Part shown: positions 1 to 11,160 of the stretch, one piece after another
Position numbering within the stretch: the first letter of the stretch is position 1
Layout: each line of letters opens with the position of its first letter
From: Bacteroidota bacterium
GTDB taxonomy: Bacteria > Bacteroidota > Ignavibacteria > Kapaibacteriales > UBA961
Reading direction: 5' to 3'
Assembly (NCBI GenBank): GCA_009919265.1
Contig: RGCF01000004.1
Location: 1 to 64,000, forward strand
Length of the DNA stretch: 64,000 nucleotides
Notes under the pieces: model-generated
What the model was told of the DNA's origin: nothing
The model's input: only the letters and a program-made list of their open reading frames with translations
The model's database searches: none
Program-made: the position numbers and the translations under genes

Positions 1-153
1 AAAATGGTTGAGAATTCGTCTCATTGTAAACTACCTTTATTGTGTAAATTGAGGACACTATTATGCTGCTTTGAGTCAAAATTACTGATAGTTTTTAGAA
101 TCACAAAACCTATCACAGAATAAAGTTACTTTCACATAACTTCTTTATTTTCA

Positions 154-1347
154 ATGAAATTACTTCAACTTTCGCCACAGTTCCCATTTCCACTTTCAGA
201 TGGCGGGAAAATCAGTATTGTCAATATGACTAGGGCTTTGGTACAGCAGGGATGCGAAGTTGATGTATTGTGCCTCTCTAAACACTTGCCCTCAAAGGAG
301 TTGATTGATGAGTTTCGCCTCTATACAGGGGCGCATTGCACATGTATAACCCATGATACAAGTAATTCGCCAATTGCCATTCTTCGATCTCTTTTTGACT
401 TAAAAAACCCTCTCTATATGAGAAAACATCGATCCACGAACTATGAAATTGCTCTAATCAACTTGATACGAGAGCAGACATATGATGGAATTCTGTGTGA
501 TCATACAGCTATGGCTGAATACGGGTTAAAAGCTTCGCATATGTCACATATCCCTGTAGTGTTGCGAATGCACAATATTGAACATATTATTTGGGAACGA
601 TATGCAGATCGGTTTTCGAGTCTTGATCCAAGAAAGGTATTTATCTTGTCGCAAGCCCGCAAATTGAAACAAAAAGAAATAGAATATGCTTCACTCATGC
701 AGCATTGTGCAATGATTACAGAACAAGATGTAGATATTCTTCATGAGTACAATCAACTCATCAAAGCAACATATGTACCTGTAGGGATAGACACAAAGAA
801 ATTTTATCCAAAAGAAAGAATTCAAACTGCTCCTCATACTTTGATTCATGCTACAACATATGATTGGGTGCATAATGTTGAAGCCATCGATTGGTTCATT
901 AGTGAAGTCATGCCAACAATTCATAAAGAATATGCAGCTGAATTGCATTTGTTAGGAAAACACATGCCGGATAGATATCAAACGATGAAAGATATTGGCA
1001 TTATCGGTAAAGGTTTTGTTGAAAACATGAATGATATGCTCAATAATGCATCGATTTATATTGCTCCTTTATTTGTTGGAGCAGGTATTCGGATTAAGAT
1101 ATTGGAAGCAATGTCAGCAGGATTACCTGTCATTGCAAGCAAGATTTCTGCTGAAGGGATTAAAGCAAATAGGGAAGATGGATTGATTGTTTGTAATGAT
1201 GCAACTGAATTCATAAGGGAAATTTCATATCTCATACAGAATCCAGTTCAAGCACGCCTTTTAGGAGAAAAAGCAAGATCATTTATTCTTCAACACCATT
1301 CATGGGAAAGAAGCGCTGAACGAATGAAGGAATTGTTTCAACGGTAA
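154..1347 (+). CDS. Glycosyltransferase (GT4/GT1-like)
   Basis: 397 aa ORF; N-terminal LSPQFPFPLSDGGKISIVNMTRAL and C-terminal PLFVGAGIRIKILEAMSAGLPVIASKISAEGI typical of GT-B glycosyltransferases. Confidence 0.88.
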   Translation: MKLLQLSPQFPFPLSDGGKISIVNMTRALVQQGCEVDVLCLSKHLPSKELIDEFRLYTGAHCTCITHDTSNSPIAILRSLFDLKNPLYMRKHRSTNYEIALINLIREQTYDGILCDHTAMAEYGLKASHMSHIPVVLRMHNIEHIIWERYADRFSSLDPRKVFILSQARKLKQKEIEYASLMQHCAMITEQDVDILHEYNQLIKATYVPVGIDTKKFYPKERIQTAPHTLIHATTYDWVHNVEAIDWFISEVMPTIHKEYAAELHLLGKHMPDRYQTMKDIGIIGKGFVENMNDMLNNASIYIAPLFVGAGIRIKILEAMSAGLPVIASKISAEGIKANREDGLIVCNDATEFIREISYLIQNPVQARLLGEKARSFILQHHSWERSAERMKELFQR

Positions 1348-1350
1348 TTG

Positions 1351-3993
1351 CTACTTGATACTATTCTTCTTTATCAAAGCCAAAGCAATCCGTAATTCAG
1401 CATATTCATATCCATCACCAATCTCAGCACGAAAATGCTTCAATAAACCATAAGGCATTCGCTTATACAATGGCGAAAGATCACGAAGCAAATCTTTGGG
1501 AACAAGGTTCATACAATCAGCATGGTATCCGCATTCAATCAATTGTTCAACATGTTTGGAAATTGTTCCAATTGTTGCTTTTCGAGAATCAGCAATTTGG
1601 AACAATGAATATCCTTGTTGAATAAATGCCAATGTGGTTTTCACAGTCTGTGATAAATCGCGATCATCATATTCATTGAATGCAGTTAATGTTGCTATAA
1701 ATGCTCCTCCATATACTTCACTTATGTTTTTGGGAACACCTATCAACGATACCAAGTCTTCCTCTGACTTAGGCTGGGCATCCATCATGAGTCTTAGCAT
1801 ACTATCAGAAAAGTATGAATGAATCATTGTGTCATGTTTCCCAAATTCAGCCCGTATTTTTTTTAGAGATTTTAGCAATGTTTCTTTTGGGGTAGAATGC
1901 AAAGTGATTTCTAATGATTGTACAGGTTCAGGTAATTCTCGTTCACCATATGATGTTAAATGCAGTACAGGATAATCTCCCGATCGTATTGAGATAAGAC
2001 CTTTGTTGATCATATCGTCCAACGCTTCTCGGAGCAAGAATGATGCATGGCCTCGTAAGTGACCGAAAAACTTTGAACGTTTTAACGAATATTTTTTGAC
2101 ATTATTATCATGCGTATCTCCCATGATGCAAGCAAGAACTGTCTTTTTACCAAAATATCCATTGAGCTCTGCAACTTGACTTAGTAATGCAATGCGCAGT
2201 CCTTCATCTCGTGCATGTAAGGTTTCATCTAATGTGACATCTTTACGAAGACAAGAAGAACAAACTCCACAAGCAAGAAAATCAGATGATTCGTCACGGA
2301 AATAATCCAACAAAAAGCGTTGCTTGCATAGATCGGTGGTCATGAATTCTATCACGCTATCTAATTTAGATATAGCATGTTGATGACGTTTGTTCAACTG
2401 ATCAACATCAATGGGAATATCATCCATGGGTACTCTTTGAAGCAATAATGTAATTCCTGGATGATGGGAAGATTGACCCATTTCAATAAATCCATTTGAT
2501 GCAAATCTGGATAATGCCTCATGTACATAGACACTTTGCAAATGATGAACTCTAATCATTTTCTTCAAATCAAAAGGAACATGTCGAAGCATTGCTTCGG
2601 GTCCTATTGTTCTCAGCAAAGCCATCATAATTCCACGATCATGATTCTGCATGGAAACAATTCGTTGTTTCAATTCTTCACTTTGCATCAAAATGCGAAT
2701 TGTCTGATTCGAAGTATTACTCCGACCAGTTGTGAGTATGGCATTTCGTTCCATTAATTGAAGAATCGTATTCACCTTTAATGCATGCAAGCCACAAGCA
2801 TTTCCTATTTGCTCTTGAGTTAATAAGATTGGCTGAGTCATATAGCCATACATTGGTGTTTGTCCATACAGCACATTATACACTGAAAAAATATCATCCT
2901 TTTCAGGATAGGTGCAGGAAATGAAGAAATCCATCAAATCACGATCTTTTGCTGAATATAATACGATACATTCAGCATCATCTCCATTTCTTCCTGCTCT
3001 TCCTGATTCTTGATAATATGCCTCTAATGTAAGTGTGATATCGCAATGAATAATACAATCAACATTTGCCTTATCTACTCCCATCCCAAATGCATTTGTT
3101 GCAATAAGAATAGGAGAGTGCTCTTTTAAGAATTCGTCTTGAACCCTTTGCCTTTGTGAATCAGGCAAACCTGCATGATATGACAGTACTGGGATTGACT
3201 CTTGTTGTAGAGCTTTTGCATATTCTTCTACTCGTTTTCGAGATCCACAGTAGACTATCATAGCACCATTTGCTGTTTTTATACGCTTTTGTAGATAGGA
3301 AATCAACCATTTGGCTTTATTTTCAGATCTAACTACTTGATAATGCAAGTTATTACGATAGAAACCTCCTACATGGACATATGGGGAGCGCAAAACTAAC
3401 TGATTAATGATGTCCTGTTGGACTTCCGGAGTAGCTGTTGCAGTTAAAGCCATTCTTGGAGGTTGTTGTTGAAGTTCCTGCAATGCCGTTGAAATAGCGG
3501 TATAAGCAGGTCTAAAATCATGTCCCCATTCAGAAATGCAATGTGCTTCATCAACGGCGATAAATGATAGGGAAATGGACTGCAAAAAGGCAATGAATTG
3601 GGGGTTTTGAAGCCTTTCAGGGGAGATATACAACAATTTTATACGATTCTGCTGTACCTCTTGTAAGATGGCTTGTTGATCTTGTAATGAAATAGAACTA
3701 TTGATTAAAGCAGCTGGAATTTTTCTTTTGATCAAGGCATCAACTTGATCTTTCATAAGTGCTATCAAGGGCGAAATTATGAGGGCTGTTCCTGGCAATA
3801 AAAGGGCAGGAATTTGATAACATAATGATTTTCCACCACCGGTTGGCATGATAACAAGTGCATCTTTTCCATGTACAATATGCTCTATGATTTCTAACTG
3901 TCCACGACGAAAAGCATCATATCCATAATACTGTTGAAGTATTGAAATTGCCTTACTATGTAGATTTGATGCGCTCACTGGGGGATATTCCAA
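1351..3993 (-). CDS. recQ: ATP-dependent DNA helicase RecQ (helicase, Zn-binding, RQC and C-terminal HRDC/HTH-like regions)
   Basis: MPTGGGKSLCYQIPAL Walker A, DEAHCISEWGHDFRP, ATNAFGMGVDK, ESGRAGRNGD, CGVCSSC zinc region. Start at 3993 is TTG; an in-frame GTG at 3978 is an alternative. Confidence 0.93.
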   Translation of the reverse strand: MEYPPVSASNLHSKAISILQQYYGYDAFRRGQLEIIEHIVHGKDALVIMPTGGGKSLCYQIPALLLPGTALIISPLIALMKDQVDALIKRKIPAALINSSISLQDQQAILQEVQQNRIKLLYISPERLQNPQFIAFLQSISLSFIAVDEAHCISEWGHDFRPAYTAISTALQELQQQPPRMALTATATPEVQQDIINQLVLRSPYVHVGGFYRNNLHYQVVRSENKAKWLISYLQKRIKTANGAMIVYCGSRKRVEEYAKALQQESIPVLSYHAGLPDSQRQRVQDEFLKEHSPILIATNAFGMGVDKANVDCIIHCDITLTLEAYYQESGRAGRNGDDAECIVLYSAKDRDLMDFFISCTYPEKDDIFSVYNVLYGQTPMYGYMTQPILLTQEQIGNACGLHALKVNTILQLMERNAILTTGRSNTSNQTIRILMQSEELKQRIVSMQNHDRGIMMALLRTIGPEAMLRHVPFDLKKMIRVHHLQSVYVHEALSRFASNGFIEMGQSSHHPGITLLLQRVPMDDIPIDVDQLNKRHQHAISKLDSVIEFMTTDLCKQRFLLDYFRDESSDFLACGVCSSCLRKDVTLDETLHARDEGLRIALLSQVAELNGYFGKKTVLACIMGDTHDNNVKKYSLKRSKFFGHLRGHASFLLREALDDMINKGLISIRSGDYPVLHLTSYGERELPEPVQSLEITLHSTPKETLLKSLKKIRAEFGKHDTMIHSYFSDSMLRLMMDAQPKSEEDLVSLIGVPKNISEVYGGAFIATLTAFNEYDDRDLSQTVKTTLAFIQQGYSLFQIADSRKATIGTISKHVEQLIECGYHADCMNLVPKDLLRDLSPLYKRMPYGLLKHFRAEIGDGYEYAELRIALALIKKNSIK

Positions 3994-4124
3994 ATGTACC
4001 TTACTTTACATAATGCAAATTATATTGCATATTTATTGAATTGTTTATAGATGATATTGTATGCAATGTATGGGTTTTAATCAAGGTATATTTCACTGCA
4101 AATCTTACCTGATTAGTGCACTTT

Positions 4125-6167
4125 CTATCGTTCTGACTCAGGTTTTGTGAGCCAGAATGTTTGCATTTTTCCTCGTCCTTTTAACTCAATTTCGCCTCGA
4201 TTTGTGCAATGAAACTTGGGTATATCAGCTACTAATTGTTGAACAATATCACTTATTTGGATTCGGTTTGGTTCTGATGTTTGTTCGAGTCTACTTGCGA
4301 TATTAACTGTATCACCCCATACATCATAGGTAAACCTTTGTTTCCCAATGACACCGGCAACAACAGGCCCTACATGAATACCAATTCTCACAGTGAAAGG
4401 TTTTGTACCCAATGTCCAGTCGACACTTTTGTCAATGACCTCAAGTGCAAAAGATAGTATGTTCTCGACATGGTCTGAATCTTGATTTGGAAGGCTGGCA
4501 ACTGCCATATAGGCATCGCCAAGTGTTTTGATCTTCTCTATATTATGCTCTATTGCTAATTGATCAATGTCACTAAATATGTTGTTTAAACTATTCAACA
4601 ATTCATTAGGGGTAAGATTACGTGCAATGTCAGTGAATTGAACAATATCCATGAAAAATACAGAAACAGATTCAGCAGATTCAGCTATAAGTGTTTGACC
4701 ATTAAGTATTCTGTTTGCTATTTGAGCAGGAAGGATAGTATGAAGTAATTTCTCTTGTTCTTTGTACTTTACTTCTTGCAATTGTCTTTCATGATCTTCT
4801 TTCCCTTTTTGTTGGAGAATTTCAAAAGCCTGGATTTTTGATTGCACTTCTGCATTCAACACTTCTTGTTGAAGTGTATGGAATTCTTTGTAAACCCTCG
4901 AATGCTCCATCCAGCGTTCTTGTTTCTCTAAAAGTAAAGCATAATCCTCTAATGATTGAAATGCATAATCTTTTATACCTAAGTGTTTAAATATTTCAAT
5001 TGCTTTACAAAGATATATTTCAGCGAGTTTATCATCTTTATAGGGATTTTTAGATGCATGGTAATATGTAGAAAAAGCTTTATATAATAAACCCTGTATT
5101 GGGTTAGTGTTTTCTTCGTTAACCCTTTCATTTGAAAGATGCAGATATTCTTTTGCTTGATCATAGTCTTGTATAGAAATATATGTTTCTACAATATCAA
5201 TATATGTCTCTACTATTCTTGAATCATCATTTACGGAAAAGAAATATGGTAAGACTTCTTTAAGCATTATTATTTTTTGATCATTATCTGTTATAACTTT
5301 TGATAATAAAAGCTTCCCTATGGCAATCCCTGCGGTGTGATTATTTTGAATTTGATACTCTAACCCTTTTCTATAATATTCTTCAGCTTTTATTTTTTCA
5401 CCCAGATTCATATAGCATAATCCAATATTGATATAGCTATTACCGATTAAATTATATATCTGATGCTCTTCTCTAATACTTTTTGCTAAAGTGTGGTAAT
5501 GAAGTTGTAGTGAGAAATTACCAATAATACCATAAGTCACTCCTATACTTTCAATGCAGACTGCATAATCACCATATGTCTTTAATTGTAATGCATATTC
5601 TCCAGCTTTTTCATATTCTACTATTGCATCTTGATATTCGGTCAATAGATTACAGATTCTACCTCTGAAGCTATGTACTAAATGAAATAATTCCTTGTCA
5701 TTGAGAACATCTAATATGTGAAGACTATCAAGAAGCTTCAACATATTTTTTGTAGATTTATTTTTTGTAAAATACACTTCAGATTTCAACAAATACTGGT
5801 TGAAATCTATATATGATCTATTACACGCCGTCAATTGGAGTATTTGAAAAAGGATGTGCTCAATATCATCATTATTGTTACTTGCAATGAAGATTGTATA
5901 TAAATCTTTTATTATCTCTTCAAATAATTGCAATAACTTTGGTGATAATTTTAATATGATTTCTGTGTTCAGTACATTTATAGAGAATTGTAGTATATGA
6001 ATTGGTTCAACTTGCTCGAAGATTCTAGTCAACTGACTATGCAGAATAGTCTCTTCTACATTATGTAACATAAAGTTTAGATATACATCATTAAAATGTT
6101 CTACTAAAATTGCTTGATCTTTATTTTCTAAAGCAGTATCTATAATTTTAGCAATAGCAAGTGACAT
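4125..6167 (-). CDS. TPR-repeat protein with C-terminal class III adenylate/guanylate cyclase domain
   Basis: TPR-like helical repeats, then VSVFFMDIVQFTDIA...KIKTLGDAYMAVA...RIGIHVGPVVAGVIG...YDVWGDTVNIASRLE. Confidence 0.88.
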   Translation of the reverse strand: MSLAIAKIIDTALENKDQAILVEHFNDVYLNFMLHNVEETILHSQLTRIFEQVEPIHILQFSINVLNTEIILKLSPKLLQLFEEIIKDLYTIFIASNNNDDIEHILFQILQLTACNRSYIDFNQYLLKSEVYFTKNKSTKNMLKLLDSLHILDVLNDKELFHLVHSFRGRICNLLTEYQDAIVEYEKAGEYALQLKTYGDYAVCIESIGVTYGIIGNFSLQLHYHTLAKSIREEHQIYNLIGNSYINIGLCYMNLGEKIKAEEYYRKGLEYQIQNNHTAGIAIGKLLLSKVITDNDQKIIMLKEVLPYFFSVNDDSRIVETYIDIVETYISIQDYDQAKEYLHLSNERVNEENTNPIQGLLYKAFSTYYHASKNPYKDDKLAEIYLCKAIEIFKHLGIKDYAFQSLEDYALLLEKQERWMEHSRVYKEFHTLQQEVLNAEVQSKIQAFEILQQKGKEDHERQLQEVKYKEQEKLLHTILPAQIANRILNGQTLIAESAESVSVFFMDIVQFTDIARNLTPNELLNSLNNIFSDIDQLAIEHNIEKIKTLGDAYMAVASLPNQDSDHVENILSFALEVIDKSVDWTLGTKPFTVRIGIHVGPVVAGVIGKQRFTYDVWGDTVNIASRLEQTSEPNRIQISDIVQQLVADIPKFHCTNRGEIELKGRGKMQTFWLTKPESER

Positions 6168-6171
6168 TGTT

Positions 6172-7209
6172 TTAATCCTTTTTTACAGAAAACATCTTTG
6201 AAGGATTTATTCCGACCAAGTATCGTTGATCAAGTAAAGTGTAATTTGAGTTTAGTAAATTAATATATCCAGGTAATGTATAATTGCGTGCATTGCAAAT
6301 ATAGACTTGATCATGAACAATTCCGATTCGATACCATTGTTCGTTGGAATTATTGTTATACACTGTATCTATTTTGCTAAAATCGGGCGATAATGCAATA
6401 ATTTTGGTTCCTTCCAAACAAATCAATCTATTTTGATGGAAAATTGGCTTTCCTATATACTTCCCTTTTATTTGCGCTACATTGTTTGATTGAAGATCAA
6501 ATAATTGCAAACCTCCAACAGAATCAGGTTCTGTAGTGAGATGAGCATATTGTACAATCGCATGTAAATTTTGATAACAGACATTCTGTGGATTGATCCC
6601 TGTCTTTGTAAAAACATATGTCTTTGAATTCAAATCATAAATTGTAATCGTCGAGGCATTTGTTTCGTTTTTTCGAAAAATACCATACCCCGAATTACAA
6701 ATTATTATTTTTCCATCTCCATATGCTATACCATCAGGAGCACAAAGTCCTGGAATCGACAATGAATCCAATATCATTGAGTTGTGATTCAATATATAGA
6801 CTTTATCAGCATATAAATCTGTTAAGGCTAGAACAGAATCATTAATGACACAAGCTTGCTTGATGAAATGTCCCTCACCTTTCATCTGAATAGAATGTAG
6901 TAGCTTCCCTACTTTATCAATCTTTATTATTTCATTACTTGTAGAGACGATAAGTATAAATATTGAATCATTGACTTTTAACATATCATTCGCTGTATCA
7001 CCCAACCGTCTATTATTGCTACATCTAAATATTTCTTTTGCAATACCATTCCCTATTCCCCATAGAGAAGCATTGTCATATCCATACATCCCTTCACACA
7101 GTACCAAATATTCAATGCCAGGTACTTCAAAACATTCCTCTTGAACAGGTGTAACCTCAGAACAAGAAAAGAAGAATAGTATAGAGATGAAATATATAAT
7201 CGTATTCAT
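6172..7209 (-). CDS. Putative lipoprotein with beta-propeller-like (YncE-type) repeats
   Basis: Internal Met at 7209 gives MNTIIYFISILFFFSCSE lipoprotein-like signal; the 7239 start of the ORF track would lie across the preceding terminator. Confidence 0.55.
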   Translation of the reverse strand: MNTIIYFISILFFFSCSEVTPVQEECFEVPGIEYLVLCEGMYGYDNASLWGIGNGIAKEIFRCSNNRRLGDTANDMLKVNDSIFILIVSTSNEIIKIDKVGKLLHSIQMKGEGHFIKQACVINDSVLALTDLYADKVYILNHNSMILDSLSIPGLCAPDGIAYGDGKIIICNSGYGIFRKNETNASTITIYDLNSKTYVFTKTGINPQNVCYQNLHAIVQYAHLTTEPDSVGGLQLFDLQSNNVAQIKGKYIGKPIFHQNRLICLEGTKIIALSPDFSKIDTVYNNNSNEQWYRIGIVHDQVYICNARNYTLPGYINLLNSNYTLLDQRYLVGINPSKMFSVKKD

Positions 7210-7217
7210 AGAAAAAA

Positions 7218-7243
7218 AAAGGTGCACCAAATGGCACACCTTT
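7218..7243 (-). terminator. Rho-independent terminator downstream of actF
   Basis: Minus strand AAAGGTGTGCCATTTGGTGCACCTTTTTTTTT: 9-bp stem with two G-T wobbles followed by a T run. Confidence 0.7.
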
Positions 7244-7262
7244 GACCTTGATTTTCGATAAA

Positions 7263-8435
7263 TCAGGAGAAGTAGTCCATTGATTCGGAGAGATAAGGAT
7301 CATTATGAGCCAAACCACTTACTGCATTCATTCGTTTTGCGGTAAAGAATAATAAGAGCCCCATAAAGAATAAAACACATCCTGCCGCTGCAACGAGAGC
7401 CATAATATCAAAATGATGAATGCCATGATGTCTGAAGCCAGGTATGATAATCCAAGACAAATCAATAAAATGAGCAAAGAGCAAAATAAATGCAGCTAAC
7501 TTCAAAACAAATTGATTGCGTTTTACATCTTGACGAAGAAGTAATGCAAATGGAACGATAAAGTGCAGGACAAGTGAACTCCATCCTAAAAGTTGCCAAC
7601 CGTCTTTTGTCCTATCGATATAATAGAATGTTTCTTCAGGTAGATTACTATACCATATCAAAAAATACTGAGAGAAATGGATATAAGTCCAAAAGATGGT
7701 AAATGCAAACATCAATTTACCTAAATCATGCATATGTTCTTTTGAAATATAACCCTTCAATTCACCGGTATTCATTACAGACATGACAAGCAATGCAAGC
7801 ACTGACAGTGTTGAAACAAAATTTCCTGCAAAGTAATAGACACCAAATATAGTACTAAACCAATGTGGTTCAAGTGCCATCATTAAGTCAAAAGCTGCAA
7901 ATGTAATGGTTAATGCATATCCCAATACGAATGGTGCACTACGCTTATAGTTCTTGACTGTAGGGGTATAGTCCCCTTCCAAGGAATCTTGTTTAATTGA
8001 ATTTCCTACGATATATCTGTGCATCCAAAACCAAAAGAGGCAATAACCGATAATTCTTACAATGAAGAACGGGGTATTTGTATATGGTGCTTTCGATGGA
8101 ATATCTTCAATACCATGAAAAAAACTATTTCTAAAAATGAGAATTGGAAGCAAAATGAGTAATGCAAATTGTGCAAACCAACCCATCATTTCTGGTATAC
8201 GGCGTAATGAAGCACTCCAACCTGCGCGGACCAAAAATTGCAATGCTGAAAAGAATAATGCTGTAACGCTAATGCCAACTACATACATAGCTCCTACGAG
8301 ATATGCAGGTAGCATTGCAGCTTGATTGAGTGCAATACCAGCAATTGCAAGAATAAGGCCGGCACCGATGCAAATCATTGCCGTTTTATTGACATTACCT
8401 TGAAAAGCACTACCACTTAGATTGACGGGGTTCAT
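7263..8435 (-). CDS. actF: Alternative Complex III subunit ActF (quinol:cytochrome c oxidoreductase membrane subunit)
   Basis: Polytopic membrane protein of 390 aa at the end of the act cluster; HFSQYFLIWYSNLPEETFYY motif. Confidence 0.88.
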   Translation of the reverse strand: MNPVNLSGSAFQGNVNKTAMICIGAGLILAIAGIALNQAAMLPAYLVGAMYVVGISVTALFFSALQFLVRAGWSASLRRIPEMMGWFAQFALLILLPILIFRNSFFHGIEDIPSKAPYTNTPFFIVRIIGYCLFWFWMHRYIVGNSIKQDSLEGDYTPTVKNYKRSAPFVLGYALTITFAAFDLMMALEPHWFSTIFGVYYFAGNFVSTLSVLALLVMSVMNTGELKGYISKEHMHDLGKLMFAFTIFWTYIHFSQYFLIWYSNLPEETFYYIDRTKDGWQLLGWSSLVLHFIVPFALLLRQDVKRNQFVLKLAAFILLFAHFIDLSWIIIPGFRHHGIHHFDIMALVAAAGCVLFFMGLLLFFTAKRMNAVSGLAHNDPYLSESMDYFS

Positions 8436-8476
8436 AATTCCTCTATGGGCTTATAAGTCTTCGAAAGTTCTTTTGA

Positions 8477-9094
8477 TTATTTCACTACACCGAGTTTTTG
8501 CATTTCTCTGACATAATGAACTATGCTCCAACGATCATTTGGTTTTATTTTATCAGCATAACCGTTCATGACATTCTGACCTGCAGAGATGATATGAAAC
8601 AAATGCGCGTCAGATTTAGCTTTAGTAACTGCATCACGGAGATTAGGAGGATTCTGAAATCCTCTTTTCACCACAGTACCATTGCCTTGGCCATCATAAT
8701 TATGGCAAGGAGTACAAAACGCTTCAAAACGGTTTTTCCCTCTTGATAATATATACTGTCTTTGCTCAGGACTTGATATATCAAGTGGATTAGTACCATT
8801 GACTGAATCTGCTTTTTGAAAATCTGGTTTATCTAATGGATAAGAAGTACCTTCCATAGGAACAGTATTTGGAATGGGATCTCGACCACTTTTACGGTCT
8901 ACATAAAAAGATGAACCTACTTGTGGTTTTACTTTGAATTGATCATCCATATCTTTTATGACCATGATTGGAGGATCTTCTGAAAACCAAGTGATTGAAC
9001 CACTGAGCACGCCAATGACAAATGCAACTGCGGCTAATCCAATTACAACTTTTAGATAGAATCCAAAACCTTTGGTATTTGTTTGTTGTTCCAT
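8477..9094 (-). CDS. actE: Alternative Complex III subunit ActE, monoheme cytochrome c
   Basis: N-terminal TM segment, single CTPCH heme site, cluster position. Confidence 0.88.
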   Translation of the reverse strand: MEQQTNTKGFGFYLKVVIGLAAVAFVIGVLSGSITWFSEDPPIMVIKDMDDQFKVKPQVGSSFYVDRKSGRDPIPNTVPMEGTSYPLDKPDFQKADSVNGTNPLDISSPEQRQYILSRGKNRFEAFCTPCHNYDGQGNGTVVKRGFQNPPNLRDAVTKAKSDAHLFHIISAGQNVMNGYADKIKPNDRWSIVHYVREMQKLGVVK

Positions 9095-9109
9095 TGTTGG
9101 CAGATCCTC

Positions 9110-9646
9110 TTAAGCTTCAATGCGACGCACATTAGCGGCGCCGATTTCATTCATAAATTTTTCAGTGGTTTCAAGTGAAAATCGATTGTCAGATGAAAAG
9201 ATGCTCAATACAAATGTATCATCAACAGCTCTTTTAAATCCTTCATCATCTTGTAGATCAGAATACCATTTTGGTAGACCGCACAAAAACCACAATCCAA
9301 AGAATGTTGACAATGCAGTAAGTAATACTGTCAACTCAAACATAACAGGAATACTAAATTGAAATGCGAATAATGGTTTACCACCAATATTCAATTTATA
9401 ATCAACTGATCCAGTCCACCAAATCAGGAAGATTGCATTTGCCAAGCCAAATATTCCACCTGCAAAGGATACATATGGGAGTATGGTTCTCTTAATTCCC
9501 ATCGCTTTATCCAATCCATGTACAGGATAAGGGGTATAAATGTCAAAGTCTGTATATCCACTTTGATGAACTTTTGATGCAGCATCCATGATCTTGTTTG
9601 GGTCGGTAAAGTTACCGAGTACTGCTACGATTTTCTTTTCACTCAT
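9110..9646 (-). CDS. actD: Alternative Complex III subunit ActD (DUF3341)
   Basis: 178 aa, two TM segments, YTPYPVHGLDKAMGIKRT typical of DUF3341. Confidence 0.9.
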   Translation of the reverse strand: MSEKKIVAVLGNFTDPNKIMDAASKVHQSGYTDFDIYTPYPVHGLDKAMGIKRTILPYVSFAGGIFGLANAIFLIWWTGSVDYKLNIGGKPLFAFQFSIPVMFELTVLLTALSTFFGLWFLCGLPKWYSDLQDDEGFKRAVDDTFVLSIFSSDNRFSLETTEKFMNEIGAANVRRIEA

Positions 9647-9678
9647 TGTATGATCTCTAACGTTCTGATTGACTAAGA

Positions 9679-11133
9679 TTAATGATGCTCATCACCATGA
9701 TGAGATGGTTGTGAGCCTGGCATGACGCCTTTGATCTCTGAAATTGCAATAACCGGCAAATATTTAGAGAACAATAAGAACAGTGTTAAGAATAAACCAA
9801 TTGTTCCTACAAAGATCCCGATCTCAACTATTGTTGGCGTGTAATAACTCCAACTTGAAGGAAGGAAGTCATGATGCAAAGAAGTTGAGATAATTGTAAA
9901 TCGCTCGAACCACATTCCAATATTTACAAATATTGAGATGATGAACATCAATGGAATATTTCTTCTAGCTTTTTTGAACCAATAGACTTGGGGAGATAAA
10001 ACATTGCATGAAACCATTGACCAATATGCCCACCAGTATTCACCAAATGCTCTATTGATAAATACAGTACGCTCATATTCACTTCCGGAATACCACGCGA
10101 TGAAAAATTCCATCGAATAAGCATATCCAACCATCATTCCTGTAGCAAGGATGATTTTATTCATGTTTTCAAGATGCTTGAGCGTAATAAATTCTTTCAA
10201 TCCTAAAATTTCTCTTGCAATGACTAAGAGTGTCATAACCATTGCAAATCCGGAAAAGATAGCACCAGCAACGAAATATGGAGGGAAAATTGTTGTATGC
10301 CATCCTGGCAATACAGAAGTTGCAAAGTCCATGGAAACAATGGTGTGCACAGACAAAACGAGTGGAGTCGATAAACCAGCCAAAATCATATATGCAATTT
10401 CATAGTGATGCCAGTTACGCATTGAACCGGTCCATCCCAAACTGAAAAATGTATACATCCTTTTTGCTATCTTCCCTTTTACGAAATTTCTTACGGTAGC
10501 AAGATCGGGCACCAAACCCATGAACCAAAATAATGCAGAAACTGTCAAATATGTAGAAACAGCAAATACATCCCATACAAGAGGCGAACGGAAGTTAACC
10601 CACATTTGCATTTGATTTGGATATGGTGTTAACCAATAAGCAAGCCATGGACGACCAGTATGAATAACGGGGAAAATACCGGCACATAATACTGCGAAGA
10701 TTGTCATAGCTTCTGCAGATCTATTAATTGCAGTACGCCATTTTTGACGGAACAAATAAAGAATCGCTGAAATCAATGTACCTGCATGACCAATACCAAT
10801 CCAAAAAACGAAATTGGTGATGTCCCATGCCCAACCAATAGTATTGTTTGAGCCCCATACGCCAATACCAGTCAAGACTGTCTCCCCTATCGCACCAAAT
10901 CCTGCTCCAGCAATGGAAGCACAAAGCAATACTGCTAACCAATACTTGAGATTTGGTTTACCTTCGATAATGCCCGCAATTTTTGCAGTTACATCATGAA
11001 GAGTGGGGTTTCCAAGAATGAGCGGTTCACGCATTGGTTCTTCAATGGGATACGGATTGCCTTGATAAGCTGTAGCATCAAGATGCTCAACAACATTTCT
11101 TGGGGCCGTCTTTGTGACAGTTTCAACCGACAT
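9679..11133 (-). CDS. actC: Alternative Complex III subunit ActC (NrfD/PsrC-like)
   Basis: 484 aa polytopic NrfD-like protein; [25 protein letters not shown]. Confidence 0.92.
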   Translation of the reverse strand: MSVETVTKTAPRNVVEHLDATAYQGNPYPIEEPMREPLILGNPTLHDVTAKIAGIIEGKPNLKYWLAVLLCASIAGAGFGAIGETVLTGIGVWGSNNTIGWAWDITNFVFWIGIGHAGTLISAILYLFRQKWRTAINRSAEAMTIFAVLCAGIFPVIHTGRPWLAYWLTPYPNQMQMWVNFRSPLVWDVFAVSTYLTVSALFWFMGLVPDLATVRNFVKGKIAKRMYTFFSLGWTGSMRNWHHYEIAYMILAGLSTPLVLSVHTIVSMDFATSVLPGWHTTIFPPYFVAGAIFSGFAMVMTLLVIAREILGLKEFITLKHLENMNKIILATGMMVGYAYSMEFFIAWYSGSEYERTVFINRAFGEYWWAYWSMVSCNVLSPQVYWFKKARRNIPLMFIISIFVNIGMWFERFTIISTSLHHDFLPSSWSYYTPTIVEIGIFVGTIGLFLTLFLLFSKYLPVIAISEIKGVMPGSQPSHHGDEHH

Positions 11134-11160
11134 ACTGATTTTCCTGCTTTATAATATCTT

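Noticed and set aside
4013-4030. Dyad ATGCAA-ATTATA-TTGCAT upstream of recQ
   Set aside because: Arms are only 6 bp in very AT-rich DNA; expected by chance and no supporting signal.
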